From: Natronococcus pandeyae
GTDB taxonomy: Archaea > Halobacteriota > Halobacteria > Halobacteriales > Natrialbaceae
DNA length: 64,000 nt
Direction: 5' to 3'
NCBI RefSeq assembly: GCF_008122205.1
Contig: NZ_PHNJ01000016.1
Coordinates: 1-64,000 of the forward strand
Shown: positions 33,925 to 41,856 of the stretch, piece after piece
How the letters are laid out: every line of letters starts with the position of its first letter
Position numbering within the stretch: the stretch's first letter is position 1
Notes under the pieces: model-generated
Database searches by the model: none
The model's input: only the letters and a program-made list of their open reading frames with translations
What the model was told of the DNA's origin: nothing
Position numbers and translations under genes: made by a program

Positions 33925-34211
33925 GCGGGGGGTCCTGCGTGGATCGGGCGTGCGTGCGTACTCGAGACGGATCGCTCGTCGCCGGTACGTTCGAACGTCG
34001 TCGTGGCGCGGTCGCCGCTCGCGCAACGGCGCGCGTGCCCGGTCACGCTACTGATGCCGGCCGAACACCTCCGTTCGACTGCCGTAGTACATACGTCGGG
34101 CTACGCGTCGGACCGTCTTGAATCCCGTGCACGATACGGTGTCGCACGGCGAACGTCGAACGCGGATCGGAGCCACAACAGTCATTATCTGTGACGCGAA
34201 TGCCTGCCGTG

Positions 34212-34526
34212 ATGATCGACGTCGATCCGACGGCGCTCGGGCTCGAGTTCGGTGCTGGTGCGGTGATCGGTGGGCTCATCGGCTTCGCGACGAAGAAGAT
34301 CGCAAAGCTGCTCGCAGTCATCGTCGGCGTACAGCTGATGCTCTTTCGGTACCTCGAGTCCCAGGAGATCGTCGTCGTCGACTGGAATCGCCTCTCTGCC
34401 GGTCTCGTCGGTGCACAGGAACACGCGGAGGGGGCGGAGATCCACTGGATCGAATCGGTCCTCTCGACGCTCTCGCTCGGCGCCGGCTTCACCAGCGGCT
34501 TCCTGGTCGGGTTTTACAGAGGATAG
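34212..34526 (+). CDS. FUN14 family membrane protein
   Basis: A 104-aa membrane protein of the FUN14 family (MIDVDPTALGLEFGAGAVIG at the start, given as residues 1-20). Three membrane segments are seen (about 10-28, 32-50, 80-102), with the family pattern GGLIGFATKKIAKL and a final GFTSGFLVGFY. In eukaryotes FUN14 proteins act in mitochondria; archaeal roles are unknown. The ATG at 34212 is preferred by family alignment; an ATG at 34200 and a GTG at 34191 are in frame. Confidence 0.78.
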   Translation: MIDVDPTALGLEFGAGAVIGGLIGFATKKIAKLLAVIVGVQLMLFRYLESQEIVVVDWNRLSAGLVGAQEHAEGAEIHWIESVLSTLSLGAGFTSGFLVGFYRG

Positions 34527-34541
34527 CTCGTCAGAACGGCG

Positions 34542-35267
34542 CTATCGGGTGTTGAGGTCGTCTTTATCCTTGATGAGTTCGGTTTCGGCCTCGCCGCTCG
34601 AGTGTTCGTTGACGGTGTCGTAGAAGTCGTTCTGGAGTCCCGCCGGGAACGTCAGCACGCCGATCCACGAGCCGTCGGCCTGCCACTCCTCGCGCTCGAG
34701 GTCTCCGAATCCGCGGATCTTCGCCTGAGCGCTGCCGGCGTGCTCCGCGGGGATCTGGACTGCCATCGTCACCTCCTCGAACCGGATCGGGATCACCGGG
34801 CGGAGCGCGTCCAGCGCGTCGTCGACCTGCTGCTGGACGGGTTCCATCGGATCGACCGTGAACCCGGCTTCCTCGAGCGCGTTGTCGATCCGCTCCGGGG
34901 GATGGGGCGCGTTGTCCATCTGCGGGTTGACGGCGTTGCGCGTGATCGTGTCGATCAGCTGTTTTCGCTTCTGTTCTTGCATCTCGCGGCGCTGTTCGGC
35001 CGTGATCTGGATCTCCCCCTCCTTGATCACCTCGGGGATGATTTCGAGGGGATCGGTCGTGTCGAAGACCTTCTCGAGGTCGTCTTCGGCCGGACGGTCG
35101 CCGCGGGCGGCGTTTTCGAACACGTCCTCGGCGGCGATGACCTCCTCGAGGTCGCCCTCGAACTCGCCGCGCTTGATCTCGAGTGCTGCGTCCGGGTCGA
35201 CCAGCACTTCGAAGCGTGCCCCGTGTGACTCGAGTCGCGCAGTTACCGCCTCGTCGAGTGATATCAT
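34542..35267 (-). CDS. SBDS-family ribosome maturation protein
   Basis: A 241-aa archaeal SBDS protein. The N-terminal FYSH domain (MISLDEAVTARLESHGARFEVLVDPD, residues 1-26) is followed by a three-helix domain (QRREMQEQKRKQLIDTI) and a ferredoxin-like C-terminal domain (VQIPAEHAGSAQAKIRGFG). SBDS frees the large ribosomal subunit from an anti-association factor. Same strand as psmA and the RNase P genes; 167 nt separate it from psmA, with a palindrome between, so it may have its own promoter. Confidence 0.94.
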   Translation of the reverse strand: MISLDEAVTARLESHGARFEVLVDPDAALEIKRGEFEGDLEEVIAAEDVFENAARGDRPAEDDLEKVFDTTDPLEIIPEVIKEGEIQITAEQRREMQEQKRKQLIDTITRNAVNPQMDNAPHPPERIDNALEEAGFTVDPMEPVQQQVDDALDALRPVIPIRFEEVTMAVQIPAEHAGSAQAKIRGFGDLEREEWQADGSWIGVLTFPAGLQNDFYDTVNEHSSGEAETELIKDKDDLNTR

Positions 35268-35343
35268 ACCGGAGCATACCTCCGGCCGGTTAAAAGAGCT
35301 TTTCCTGCCGAGGCGCTGTCGACAGGGTGTCGCCGACGTCGTG

Positions 35344-35425
35344 ATACGGTCTGCTGTAACGAGTTACTGGAGCGACCGCAGGACGGGTCGCGGTCGCCCC
35401 GGAACTGACGTACAGCAGCCCGTAT
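35344..35425. repeat. 82-bp palindromic repeat, copy A
   Basis: The 15-nt arms atacggtctgctgta (35344-35358) and tacagcagcccgtat (35411-35425) are complementary but for one base, and enclose a second stem gcgaccgc / gcggtcgc. The right arm lies 10 nt from the psmA stop. A relative with the same layout is at 50745-50825, where the arm difference (CTGCTG to CTGTTG) is matched by CAGCAG to CAACAG on the other arm. Confidence 0.8.
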
Positions 35426-35434
35426 GACGCTCGA

Positions 35435-36190
35435 TTACTCGTCGGTCTCGGCTTCGCCGTCGTCGAGCAGGTCGTTCTCGTCGAGGTGACTCTCGATACG
35501 GTCGTAGTCGAACTGTTCGAAGCGCTCCGTCTCGACGTCGATCGTCGCGAGTCCGACTTCGTTCGGGAGCAAGGAGCCGTCGTTGACTGACGCGAGTGCG
35601 TCGAGCGCGAGCGAGATGCCGCCGTCGAGGTCGGCCTCGTCGTCGTAGTTCTCCTCCAGGTACTCCTGGAGTTCGCCGCGGTCGGAGCCGACGGCCAGGG
35701 CCTTCCACTCGTAGGGCGTTCCCGAGGGGTCGGTCTCGAACAGGCGTGCCTCGCCGTTCTCGACGCCGCCGACGATCAGCGCGACGCCGAACGGACGGGC
35801 GCCGCCGACCTGCGTGTACTGCTGGATGTGGTCGGTGACCTCCTTCGTCAGCGTCTCGACGCCGACCGGTTCGCCGTATCGCAGCTGGTTGACCTGCGCC
35901 TGACGGCGGGCGAAGTCGATCAGCTGACGAGCGTCGGCGACGTGGCCGGCGCTTGCGATACCGACGTGGCTGTCGGCCTTGTGAATCTTCTCGACGCTCG
36001 AGTCCTCGAGCAGCGGCGATGGTACTCGCTTGTCGACGGCGAGCACGACACCGTCACTCGTCCGAACACCGATGCTTGCTGTTCCTCGCTTGACCGCCTC
36101 GCGAGCGTACTCGACCTGGTAGAGTCGGCCGTCGGGCGAGAAGATCGTGATGCCTCGGTCGTACGCCTGCTGTTGTTGTTGTCCCTGCAT
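35435..36190 (-). CDS. psmA: Proteasome subunit alpha
   Basis: A 251-aa archaeal 20S proteasome alpha subunit. YDRGITIFSPDGRLYQVEYAREAV at residues 9-32 is the classic gate/H0-helix signature; GTASIGVRTSDGVVLAVDKR and later conserved strands complete the fold. There is no propeptide or catalytic Thr, as expected for alpha. The rich Gln stretch at residues 3-7 is part of the gate N-terminus. It lies 4 nt downstream of rnp2 in the conserved archaeal RNA-processing/proteasome operon. Confidence 0.97.
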   Translation of the reverse strand: MQGQQQQQAYDRGITIFSPDGRLYQVEYAREAVKRGTASIGVRTSDGVVLAVDKRVPSPLLEDSSVEKIHKADSHVGIASAGHVADARQLIDFARRQAQVNQLRYGEPVGVETLTKEVTDHIQQYTQVGGARPFGVALIVGGVENGEARLFETDPSGTPYEWKALAVGSDRGELQEYLEENYDDEADLDGGISLALDALASVNDGSLLPNEVGLATIDVETERFEQFDYDRIESHLDENDLLDDGEAETDE

Positions 36191-36194
36191 AGTA

Positions 36195-36680
36195 TCACGC
36201 TAAATTGTAATCGAGGTCTGTCGCACCCGCAAACGCATCATCGAGTCGCACGTCTGCAGACCCGTCGCGCACGACGGCGACTCGCTCCTCGTTCCCGAAC
36301 ACGACGTTTCTCTCTTCGAATTCTTGCCGCCGGCGTCCTAAATAGTTTTCTTCACCGGCACGGATCGTGCCACTGATACCGCAGATCCGAATTCCGACCG
36401 GAGAGCCATCTATCTCGTCGATACAGGCGATCGCCGCTCGAGCCGGCTCCGTCTCGCCGCGGTGGACTCTGACGATCGCCGACCCGACTCCCTCCTCGAA
36501 CTCGAACCTGACGACCGTCAGATCGGCCGCGGCACTGCCCGGATCGCCGAGCAGATTCTGGCCTGCGTACCAGCACTCCCGCTGGAACGCTCGCCTGTCG
36601 ATCGACGCATCGGGCCACCCCTCGAGTTCGATAGCAAGATATCGCCATCGGGGCTGGAGATGTTTCGGAAGGTGTTTCAT
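36195..36680 (-). CDS. rnp2: RNase P protein component 2 (Pop5/Rpp14)
   Basis: A 161-aa protein subunit of archaeal RNase P. MKHLPKHLQPRWRYLAIELEGW, given by position 1-22, and RECWYAGQNLLGDPGSA fit the Pop5 family; VGIRICGISGTIRAGEENYLG is the conserved C-terminal region. It overlaps the methyltransferase stop by 4 nt. With Rpp30 (rnp3) it forms the catalytic-domain-binding pair. Confidence 0.93.
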   Translation of the reverse strand: MKHLPKHLQPRWRYLAIELEGWPDASIDRRAFQRECWYAGQNLLGDPGSAAADLTVVRFEFEEGVGSAIVRVHRGETEPARAAIACIDEIDGSPVGIRICGISGTIRAGEENYLGRRRQEFEERNVVFGNEERVAVVRDGSADVRLDDAFAGATDLDYNLA

Positions 36681-37321
36681 TCGCGCGCCTGCGTCTCGGG
36701 CGTCTCCGCGTCTGCCATCGGTCCGCGTTCGGCGACCAGCACGCCGACCTGATCGTGGACGCGTTCGACGGCGGTTAGCGAGAACCCTGCGTTCGTGAAG
36801 GCGTCCGCGAGAGTACCGACGGTTGCAGGGTCGTCGACGTCCGGCGAGTAGAACGGCTCGCTGGGATCCGGCTCGCCGAAGAACATCACGTCCCCGAGGA
36901 CGAACTTGCGGGGCTCGAGGTCGGCGATCACTTCGATCGCCTCGCGCTTTTGCTCGTCCGAGAGGTGGTGCATCGCGAAGTTCGAGGTCACGACGTCGAC
37001 CGGTCCGTCGTACTCGGGCTCGCGGAAGGTTCCGTGACCGAACTCGACGTTTTCGATCCCTTCGTCCTCGGCTTTTGCGCTGGCCTCCTCCATCATCCCT
37101 TCGCTGATATCGCGGCCGACGACGCGGTCCGCGTCGGGAGCGAGCGCGAGTGCGATAGCACCGGTTCCGGTCCCCAGGTCGAGCACGACGTCGTCCTCGG
37201 CGGGTGCGGCGTGTTCGATCACCAGGTTCGCACAGGCGCGGTACTCCTCGGAGTTCGAGTCGTCGTACTCGTTGGCTTTCTCGTCGAAGCGGGCGGCGTG
37301 ATCCTCAAGACTCTTCTTCAT
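36677..37321 (-). CDS. Class I SAM-dependent methyltransferase
   Basis: A 214-aa methyltransferase: VVLDLGTGTGAIALALA (SAM motif I), VVGRDISEGMM, VDVVTSNFAMHHLSDEQ (motif IV). The substrate is unknown; the invariable position between rnp3 and rnp2 in halophiles suggests RNA or translation-related substrates, but that is inference. The ATG at 37321 lies inside the rnp3 frame (17-nt overlap). Confidence 0.9.
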   Translation of the reverse strand: MKKSLEDHAARFDEKANEYDDSNSEEYRACANLVIEHAAPAEDDVVLDLGTGTGAIALALAPDADRVVGRDISEGMMEEASAKAEDEGIENVEFGHGTFREPEYDGPVDVVTSNFAMHHLSDEQKREAIEVIADLEPRKFVLGDVMFFGEPDPSEPFYSPDVDDPATVGTLADAFTNAGFSLTAVERVHDQVGVLVAERGPMADAETPETQARE

Positions 37322-38009
37322 ACCTGCCCCGTTCGACCCCCGGCTCAATGAACGACTCGGACTGGACGTGCCGATTGCGCTCGGCCAGTCGGCCCCACTC
37401 GGCGAGGCCGTCTTCGACGAACTCGCTCGAGAATCCGATTTCCTCGCCCAGCGCCTTCAGCTCCCGCGGCGCGCGGAGTTCGAGGTGTGACGTCGGATCC
37501 GCGCTCACGACGTGCGGCGCGTCGTAGTAGTCGACGATCTCGCCCAGTTTACGCAGCGACTGGATGGTCCGGACACGGCGACCGCCGCTCGTCCGGAGCA
37601 CGCCGGAAAGGTCGAACTCGATTCGAACACCGTTCTCGACGGCGGCTTTCGCGAGGACGTGGTTGACGTCGCCGCTGCCGGCCATCGGCCCGGCGAGGAC
37701 GTCGATCTTCGGCTGCTCGACGGCGAACCGGTTCAGGGCGTTCGAGCCCCCCTCGAGCGCGACGATCGTGTGCGACGGCCGGTAGTTCCCGACGGAGCCG
37801 CTGGCCTGCTCGGGATTGTCGGCTCGGATCTCGACGCCCTCGACGACGTCGATCCCGTACTCCGCAGAAATTTCGTCGGGCTCGTACTCCGCTCGCGCGC
37901 TCGAGTGATTGCGCACGACCACGCCCTCGTAGCCGTAGTCGGCCGCCGTTTTCGCGAGCCTGGCGACCGTGCTCTGTCCGTCGGGGTGGGCGTGGACGGC
38001 CTCGTACAT
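37305..38009 (-). CDS. rnp3: RNase P protein component 3 (Rpp30)
   Basis: A 234-aa Rpp30-type TIM-barrel subunit. Markers include MYEAVHAHPDGQSTV, ADYGYEGVVVRNHS, IDVVEGVEIRADNP and the C-terminal YYDAPHVVSADPTSHLELRAPRE, positions 160-183. It binds the specificity of RNase P RNA with Pop5 and is the first gene of the operon. Confidence 0.94.
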   Translation of the reverse strand: MYEAVHAHPDGQSTVARLAKTAADYGYEGVVVRNHSSARAEYEPDEISAEYGIDVVEGVEIRADNPEQASGSVGNYRPSHTIVALEGGSNALNRFAVEQPKIDVLAGPMAGSGDVNHVLAKAAVENGVRIEFDLSGVLRTSGGRRVRTIQSLRKLGEIVDYYDAPHVVSADPTSHLELRAPRELKALGEEIGFSSEFVEDGLAEWGRLAERNRHVQSESFIEPGVERGRYEEES

Positions 38010-38245
38010 ACTCGAACCGACTCACGGCGGTAACTTGGGCGTTGCGCCACGAGATGGAGCGGGCCCCCACTGGCCGGGAGCGCGGTCGCCGATTTCGGCG
38101 AACGCGCGACCCGGGGGAGGGCAGGCTCTCAACCGGTATACCGGCCGCGAGCGAACCCGAAGGGTGAGCGAGCGGGCCGACGACTGATGTGAACGAACGA
38201 CTGAAAGAGTGAGAGAACGGAAGGAGGAGTGCTTTTCATCAAAGT

Positions 38246-38284
38246 TTTGCCGAGGGCGCGGCTTCGCCGCGCCCGCAGAGCAAA
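38246..38284 (-). terminator. Hairpin after tbsP
   Basis: A perfect 9-bp GC stem (gggcgcggc / gccgcgccc, 38254-38262 with 38266-38274, loop ttc) is framed by ttttgc (38246-38251) and gcaaaa (38279-38284). It follows the tbsP stop by about 10 nt and probably terminates it. The surrounding aaagttttg / caaaagttt words recur near many haloarchaeal gene ends. Confidence 0.55.
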
Positions 38285-38292
38285 AGTTTGGT

Positions 38293-39111
38293 TCAGTTGA
38301 GAATGCTCTGGGCGACGGTCGCGAGCTGGCCGTTGTCGGCCTCGTTGAGGCGCTCGTCGCCGATCTTCAGGCGCAGGCGCGGCCGACCGACGTCGATGGG
38401 GACCTTCTCGGTGTCGATCAGGCCCATATCCTCGAGTTTGGTCTTCGTCCGGCTGAAGGTCGCCTTCGAGGCGATGCCGACGTCTTCGCCCCACTTGCTG
38501 ATGTCGTAGAGCAGCGCTTCGTTCTTCGCGGCCACGAGCAGCGAGATGGTGACTTCGTCGAGGCCGTCGCCGTCGCCGCGGGCGGTCTCGAGCGAGTTGA
38601 GGATCGCAGTGAAGTCCTCCTCGGCGTCGGGGCTGATCTCGTCGGAGAGCGTCTCGCGGACGTTCGTGATCGGCGGCGTCCGGAGGTTGAACGTCGGCGC
38701 GTCCTCCCAGCGGGCCGCATAGGCGTCGCGGGTGTCCTCGACGAAGCTCTCGTCGTCGGTGACGAGGCCGCCGACGCGGTCGCCGGCGTGGACGAGGGCC
38801 ACGACGCGGTCCTCGGTGATCAGCAGCGAGTTCTCGGGGGTCTCCTCGAGGGTTCGAAGCGCGAGCGCGTCCTCGGTGATGAGGTCGGCGGCGTTCGAGG
38901 CGACGATGAAGTCGTCCATGACGTCCTTGAGCGTGCGCTCGTCGGCGAGCATGTGTACCGACGGGAGCGTCCCGTCGAACGACGTTGCAACGGAGACGAA
39001 CTCTTCGATGGCATCCCAGGAGGGATTGACCATGTAGACGTCCCCGGACGCATCCTCGAGAACCGATTCGAGGATATCGTCAATTTGGTGATTGAGTAAA
39101 TTCGAGGTCAT
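38293..39111 (-). CDS. tbsP: TbsP-like transcriptional regulator (DUF5821)
   Basis: A 272-aa haloarchaeal regulator. The N-terminal HQIDDILESVLEDASGDVYM (residues 7-26) starts a ligand- or partner-binding half with ENSLLITEDRVVALVHAGD; the C-terminal winged helix (GEDVGIASKATFSRTKTKLEDMGLI, about 213-237) binds DNA. In Haloferax volcanii the TbsP protein acts with TrmB on gapII; a trmB-like gene is also in this window (44.3 kb). The ATG at 39111 is preferred. A 37-bp piece of its early coding sequence recurs inverted at 41746-41782. Confidence 0.7.
   Translation of the reverse strand: MTSNLLNHQIDDILESVLEDASGDVYMVNPSWDAIEEFVSVATSFDGTLPSVHMLADERTLKDVMDDFIVASNAADLITEDALALRTLEETPENSLLITEDRVVALVHAGDRVGGLVTDDESFVEDTRDAYAARWEDAPTFNLRTPPITNVRETLSDEISPDAEEDFTAILNSLETARGDGDGLDEVTISLLVAAKNEALLYDISKWGEDVGIASKATFSRTKTKLEDMGLIDTEKVPIDVGRPRLRLKIGDERLNEADNGQLATVAQSILN
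39053..39089 (-). repeat. 37-bp inverted repeat, copy inside tbsP
   Basis: This segment of tbsP, encoding HQIDDILESVLE, is exactly the reverse complement of 41746-41782 over 37 nt. The two copies bracket the CHAT protease gene and part of its flanks, about 2.7 kb apart. The match ends sharply on both sides. Confidence 0.9.
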
Positions 39112-39365
39112 GCCAGTACAGAAGTAAACGAGATACAATTACTTAATTTTGGTGGCCGTTCTACCGCCAGAACCCGTCAACGACGTCTGAACAGGAACTT
39201 TTGATCCGGAACGCGTTAGCGATCTGTCGCCACCGATAGCTATATAAATATATGATTTCGTACTGGTTAAAACTGTTTATTACCGCAGGGGATTTCCGCC
39301 TCGATCTGTATTTGTATCGAATATTACAATAAATATATAGTCCCCATCTGTTATTGTAAGGTTGT
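39112..39365. other. AT-rich intergenic region
   Basis: About 250 nt with far lower GC than the neighbours, including tatataaatatatgat (39239-39256) and aataaatatatag (39328-39340). Minus-strand frames here read as low-complexity Tyr/Ile/Ser and are not convincing. The second AT block lies about 27 nt before the ATG at 39366. Confidence 0.35.
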
Positions 39366-39488
39366 ATGAGAGTCATTGACTATCGGCTCCGAACGGTGTG
39401 TGACTTCGTCAAACGTCAGTTGATGGATCGGCAGGCGAAACAGGGACTCATCCGCGCCGGCGGCATAAGCACCTATAGCGGCCCGTAA
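39366..39488 (+). CDS. Possible small leaderless protein
   Basis: A 40-aa basic frame (MRVIDYRLRTVCDFVKRQLM, then DRQAKQGLIRAGG) from ATG 39366 to TAA 39486-39488. The excellent TATA-like box 27 nt upstream is the main support. The protein would be helical and positively charged, unlike typical acidic halophile proteins, so an imported or regulatory peptide is possible. No family recognised. Confidence 0.35.
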   Translation: MRVIDYRLRTVCDFVKRQLMDRQAKQGLIRAGGISTYSGP

Positions 39489-39569
39489 CTCAGCCGTACT
39501 GCCTGACACCGGCCGTCGAGTTTTGGTCGAGCGAGCGTCGAACCACGTCAGTTGGTACGTCCGGCACTC

Positions 39570-41678
39570 TCAGGCAAACTGCGGCCAGAGTTCTTCGGAC
39601 CAGTAGACGTCGCCGTCGTAGATGACGGACGCCTCGGTGTCCCTGAGCAGCGACGAGAGCTCCGATTCGGTCACCGTGAAGCTGGATTCGTTGCCACAGA
39701 GGTAGGCGCACTCCTGGTCTACGGTGTGTGGAACGTAGTACGAGCCGGTCGCACGCGTCGAGTAGCAGTCGAAGTTCAGCAGGTAGCGGTCGTCCTCGAG
39801 TTCCTCGAGCGTCGCCGTCGCCGGGAGTCGACTGTCGCTCTGGGTGAGCGAGTGGGTGCCGTCGCCGACGACGGCGTAGTCTTTCCCCATCATGATGCGC
39901 CTGCGTGCGAGACGCAGTGCCCGTTCGATGCTGAACCCGTGGACGAGGAGTTTTGCAAACGTCGATCCGACCTTGACGGCGTGGTCGTTCAGGACCGTCC
40001 TGAACGTCACCGCGCCCGCGACGCTGCCCTTCTCGACGAGGGTTGTCCCCTCGTAGAAGGAGCCACAGGCGTTGAGGAAAAACGTCTGTGCGGAACACTG
40101 CTCGAGGCTCGCTGTCGAGAGATAGCCGTCGGTACAGCGGAGCCCATCGGTTTCGCAGTGGCCGATGTAGTGGACGAAGTCGTAATCGTTCTCGAACACG
40201 CGGGCGAGTTCGGCCGTCGTGAGCCCCTCCTCGACGGTGACGTCCATCGTCACCTCCTTCGATCGGCGGCGGTAGATGGTCGCGACGTCGTCGTGCTCGC
40301 CGGCCATCTCGGGATCGTTCAGGACGACACAGATCGAGGTCGACTCGCTCGAGCGCTCGAGGTACTCGAGACGGTTGTGGTAGGCTGCGGGCGTGGATTT
40401 GAAGACGTCGATCGGAACCCCGTCCGCGAGCCAGCCGTGGACCCGTGCGTCCCTGAGATCCGGCTTGACGATATCCACCGAGGCGACCTGTCCGGAGTGA
40501 GCACGGGGTCCGGACGAGTCGTCGCCGCCGCGGTAGAAGTCGGCCAGGGAACGTTCGATCAGCTCCCGTCCCTCGAGTTCGGACGTTCGCGGCGTGTAGA
40601 GCATGCTCATGCGGTCGAGCAGGAAGGGGAGCGCCTCGGCGAGTTCGTAGTCTGGGCTCACGTAGGTCGCGAGGTGCCACTCGGGAAGGCGGTGTTCGAC
40701 TGCCTCGTACGGCACGTCGAGGTACGCCGCGAGTCGATCGGCTGCAGACGTCCCGTAGAGCCTGGTGCTGTCCAGTTCCAGCACCTCGAGGAGGCTCGAC
40801 TCCGCGAGGGCCGTCCCGTGAGGGCCGGCGTTGCGAACCAGACAGTCGAGGAAGAACGTCTTCCGAAGGAGGCGTTCGACGGATCGCTCGAGGCCAGGCA
40901 TGGACGTGAGCGGTGTTTCGATCCCCCGATCAGGAATGCGAAGCCGGGGTCGCGTACGGCCGCCGTCGGTTCCACCGCTTCTGTGGCCTTCGTCGATCGT
41001 TCGCACCGTCGCCTGGAGGTAGTACGCGAGCGGTGCGGTGACGTACAGCGACTCGTAGCTTGGCGGAACCACGAGTTCGATCCCGGTGTCGTCTCTGTCG
41101 GACCGGATCTCGTCGGGAATCTCGAGTTCGTCACCGAACTCGATCAGCGGCGGATGTCCGCGAAGCGTCGGGTAGGTTCGATCCGGCCGGTCGGTCTTGT
41201 GTGAGGACGCGAGATGGGTGATCGCGGTCGCGACGTCGGCCGGCGAGTCGGGGACGGTTATCGTCCCTGCGGGGAACTCGTGGCGGCTTCGGAAGCCGAC
41301 GATGACGCGTGTGCGTTCCGGGAACGAGACCACGATCGACTCGAAGTCGTCGGTCTTCTCGATAGTGGCCGGCCCGGAAAAGCGGAGGTAGCTCTTGATC
41401 TCCGTGTCGACGTCGACGACGTACTCGCTGGGCGGCAGGGAGAGCGGTTCACCGCTGTGGTCGAGTTCGTATCGAGTGCCCGAGCCGAGCGCGAAGGCGT
41501 AGACGACCGCGTGCGGGAATCGGAGTTCGTCCGTCGTGACGGTGACCGTCTCGTCGACGGGACGGGAAATCTCTCGACCGGATCCGGAGACCTCGAGCGG
41601 AGATCCCTCTACCGAGAGTTCCGCGTTGTCCGTATCCATGACGTGGAGCGTATCCCCTACTGACGCCCACTCGATCAT
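39570..41678 (-). CDS. CHAT-domain cysteine protease-like protein
   Basis: A 702-aa caspase-clan protein with an intact dyad: His507 in VHYIGHCETDG and Cys538 in FLNACGSFYEG, 31 residues apart. The CHAT domain covers about 470-640 (Val-rich strand ICVVLND, GSVAGAVTFRT, LLVHGFSIERALRLAR, YAVVGDGTH). The N-terminal 430 residues are beta-rich then helical and match the degenerate protein at 7603-9669. The ATG at 41678 is chosen because homology begins there (MIEWASVGDTLHVMD). No protease partner, TPR or STAND NTPase is next to it; its flanks carry a 37-bp inverted repeat. Confidence 0.78.
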   Translation of the reverse strand: MIEWASVGDTLHVMDTDNAELSVEGSPLEVSGSGREISRPVDETVTVTTDELRFPHAVVYAFALGSGTRYELDHSGEPLSLPPSEYVVDVDTEIKSYLRFSGPATIEKTDDFESIVVSFPERTRVIVGFRSRHEFPAGTITVPDSPADVATAITHLASSHKTDRPDRTYPTLRGHPPLIEFGDELEIPDEIRSDRDDTGIELVVPPSYESLYVTAPLAYYLQATVRTIDEGHRSGGTDGGRTRPRLRIPDRGIETPLTSMPGLERSVERLLRKTFFLDCLVRNAGPHGTALAESSLLEVLELDSTRLYGTSAADRLAAYLDVPYEAVEHRLPEWHLATYVSPDYELAEALPFLLDRMSMLYTPRTSELEGRELIERSLADFYRGGDDSSGPRAHSGQVASVDIVKPDLRDARVHGWLADGVPIDVFKSTPAAYHNRLEYLERSSESTSICVVLNDPEMAGEHDDVATIYRRRSKEVTMDVTVEEGLTTAELARVFENDYDFVHYIGHCETDGLRCTDGYLSTASLEQCSAQTFFLNACGSFYEGTTLVEKGSVAGAVTFRTVLNDHAVKVGSTFAKLLVHGFSIERALRLARRRIMMGKDYAVVGDGTHSLTQSDSRLPATATLEELEDDRYLLNFDCYSTRATGSYYVPHTVDQECAYLCGNESSFTVTESELSSLLRDTEASVIYDGDVYWSEELWPQFA

Positions 41679-41745
41679 TCGGTATGCTGAATGTTCGTCC
41701 GATAAGTTAGGTGTATCGGACGGAACCGCTCCGCGGCGTCGACGG

Positions 41746-41782
41746 ACCAAATTGACGATATCCTCGAATCGGTTCTCGAGGA
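41746..41782 (+). repeat. 37-bp inverted repeat, orphan copy of tbsP
   Basis: Exact copy of tbsP codons (accaaattgacgatatcctc, then gaatcggttctcgagga), lying between the CHAT gene and glyA. Read on the plus strand it still encodes QIDDILESVLEE and continues open for about 30 codons, without further tbsP similarity. It looks like a scar of a recombination or gene-conversion event. Confidence 0.9.
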
Positions 41783-41856
41783 ACGGACCGTGCGTATACT
41801 GGCTCGACTTGCCGAAGACGGGTACACTTATACGCTCACCAGACCGCACACCAGAC

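Noticed and set aside
38246-38284. Possible riboswitch downstream of tbsP
   Set aside because: The hairpin follows a stop codon and is flanked by T/A words; a terminator or REP-like element explains it.
39161-39376. 71-codon minus-strand frame in the AT-rich region before the CHAT gene
   Set aside because: Low-complexity Tyr/Ile/Arg sequence overlapping two TATA-like boxes; more likely non-coding.
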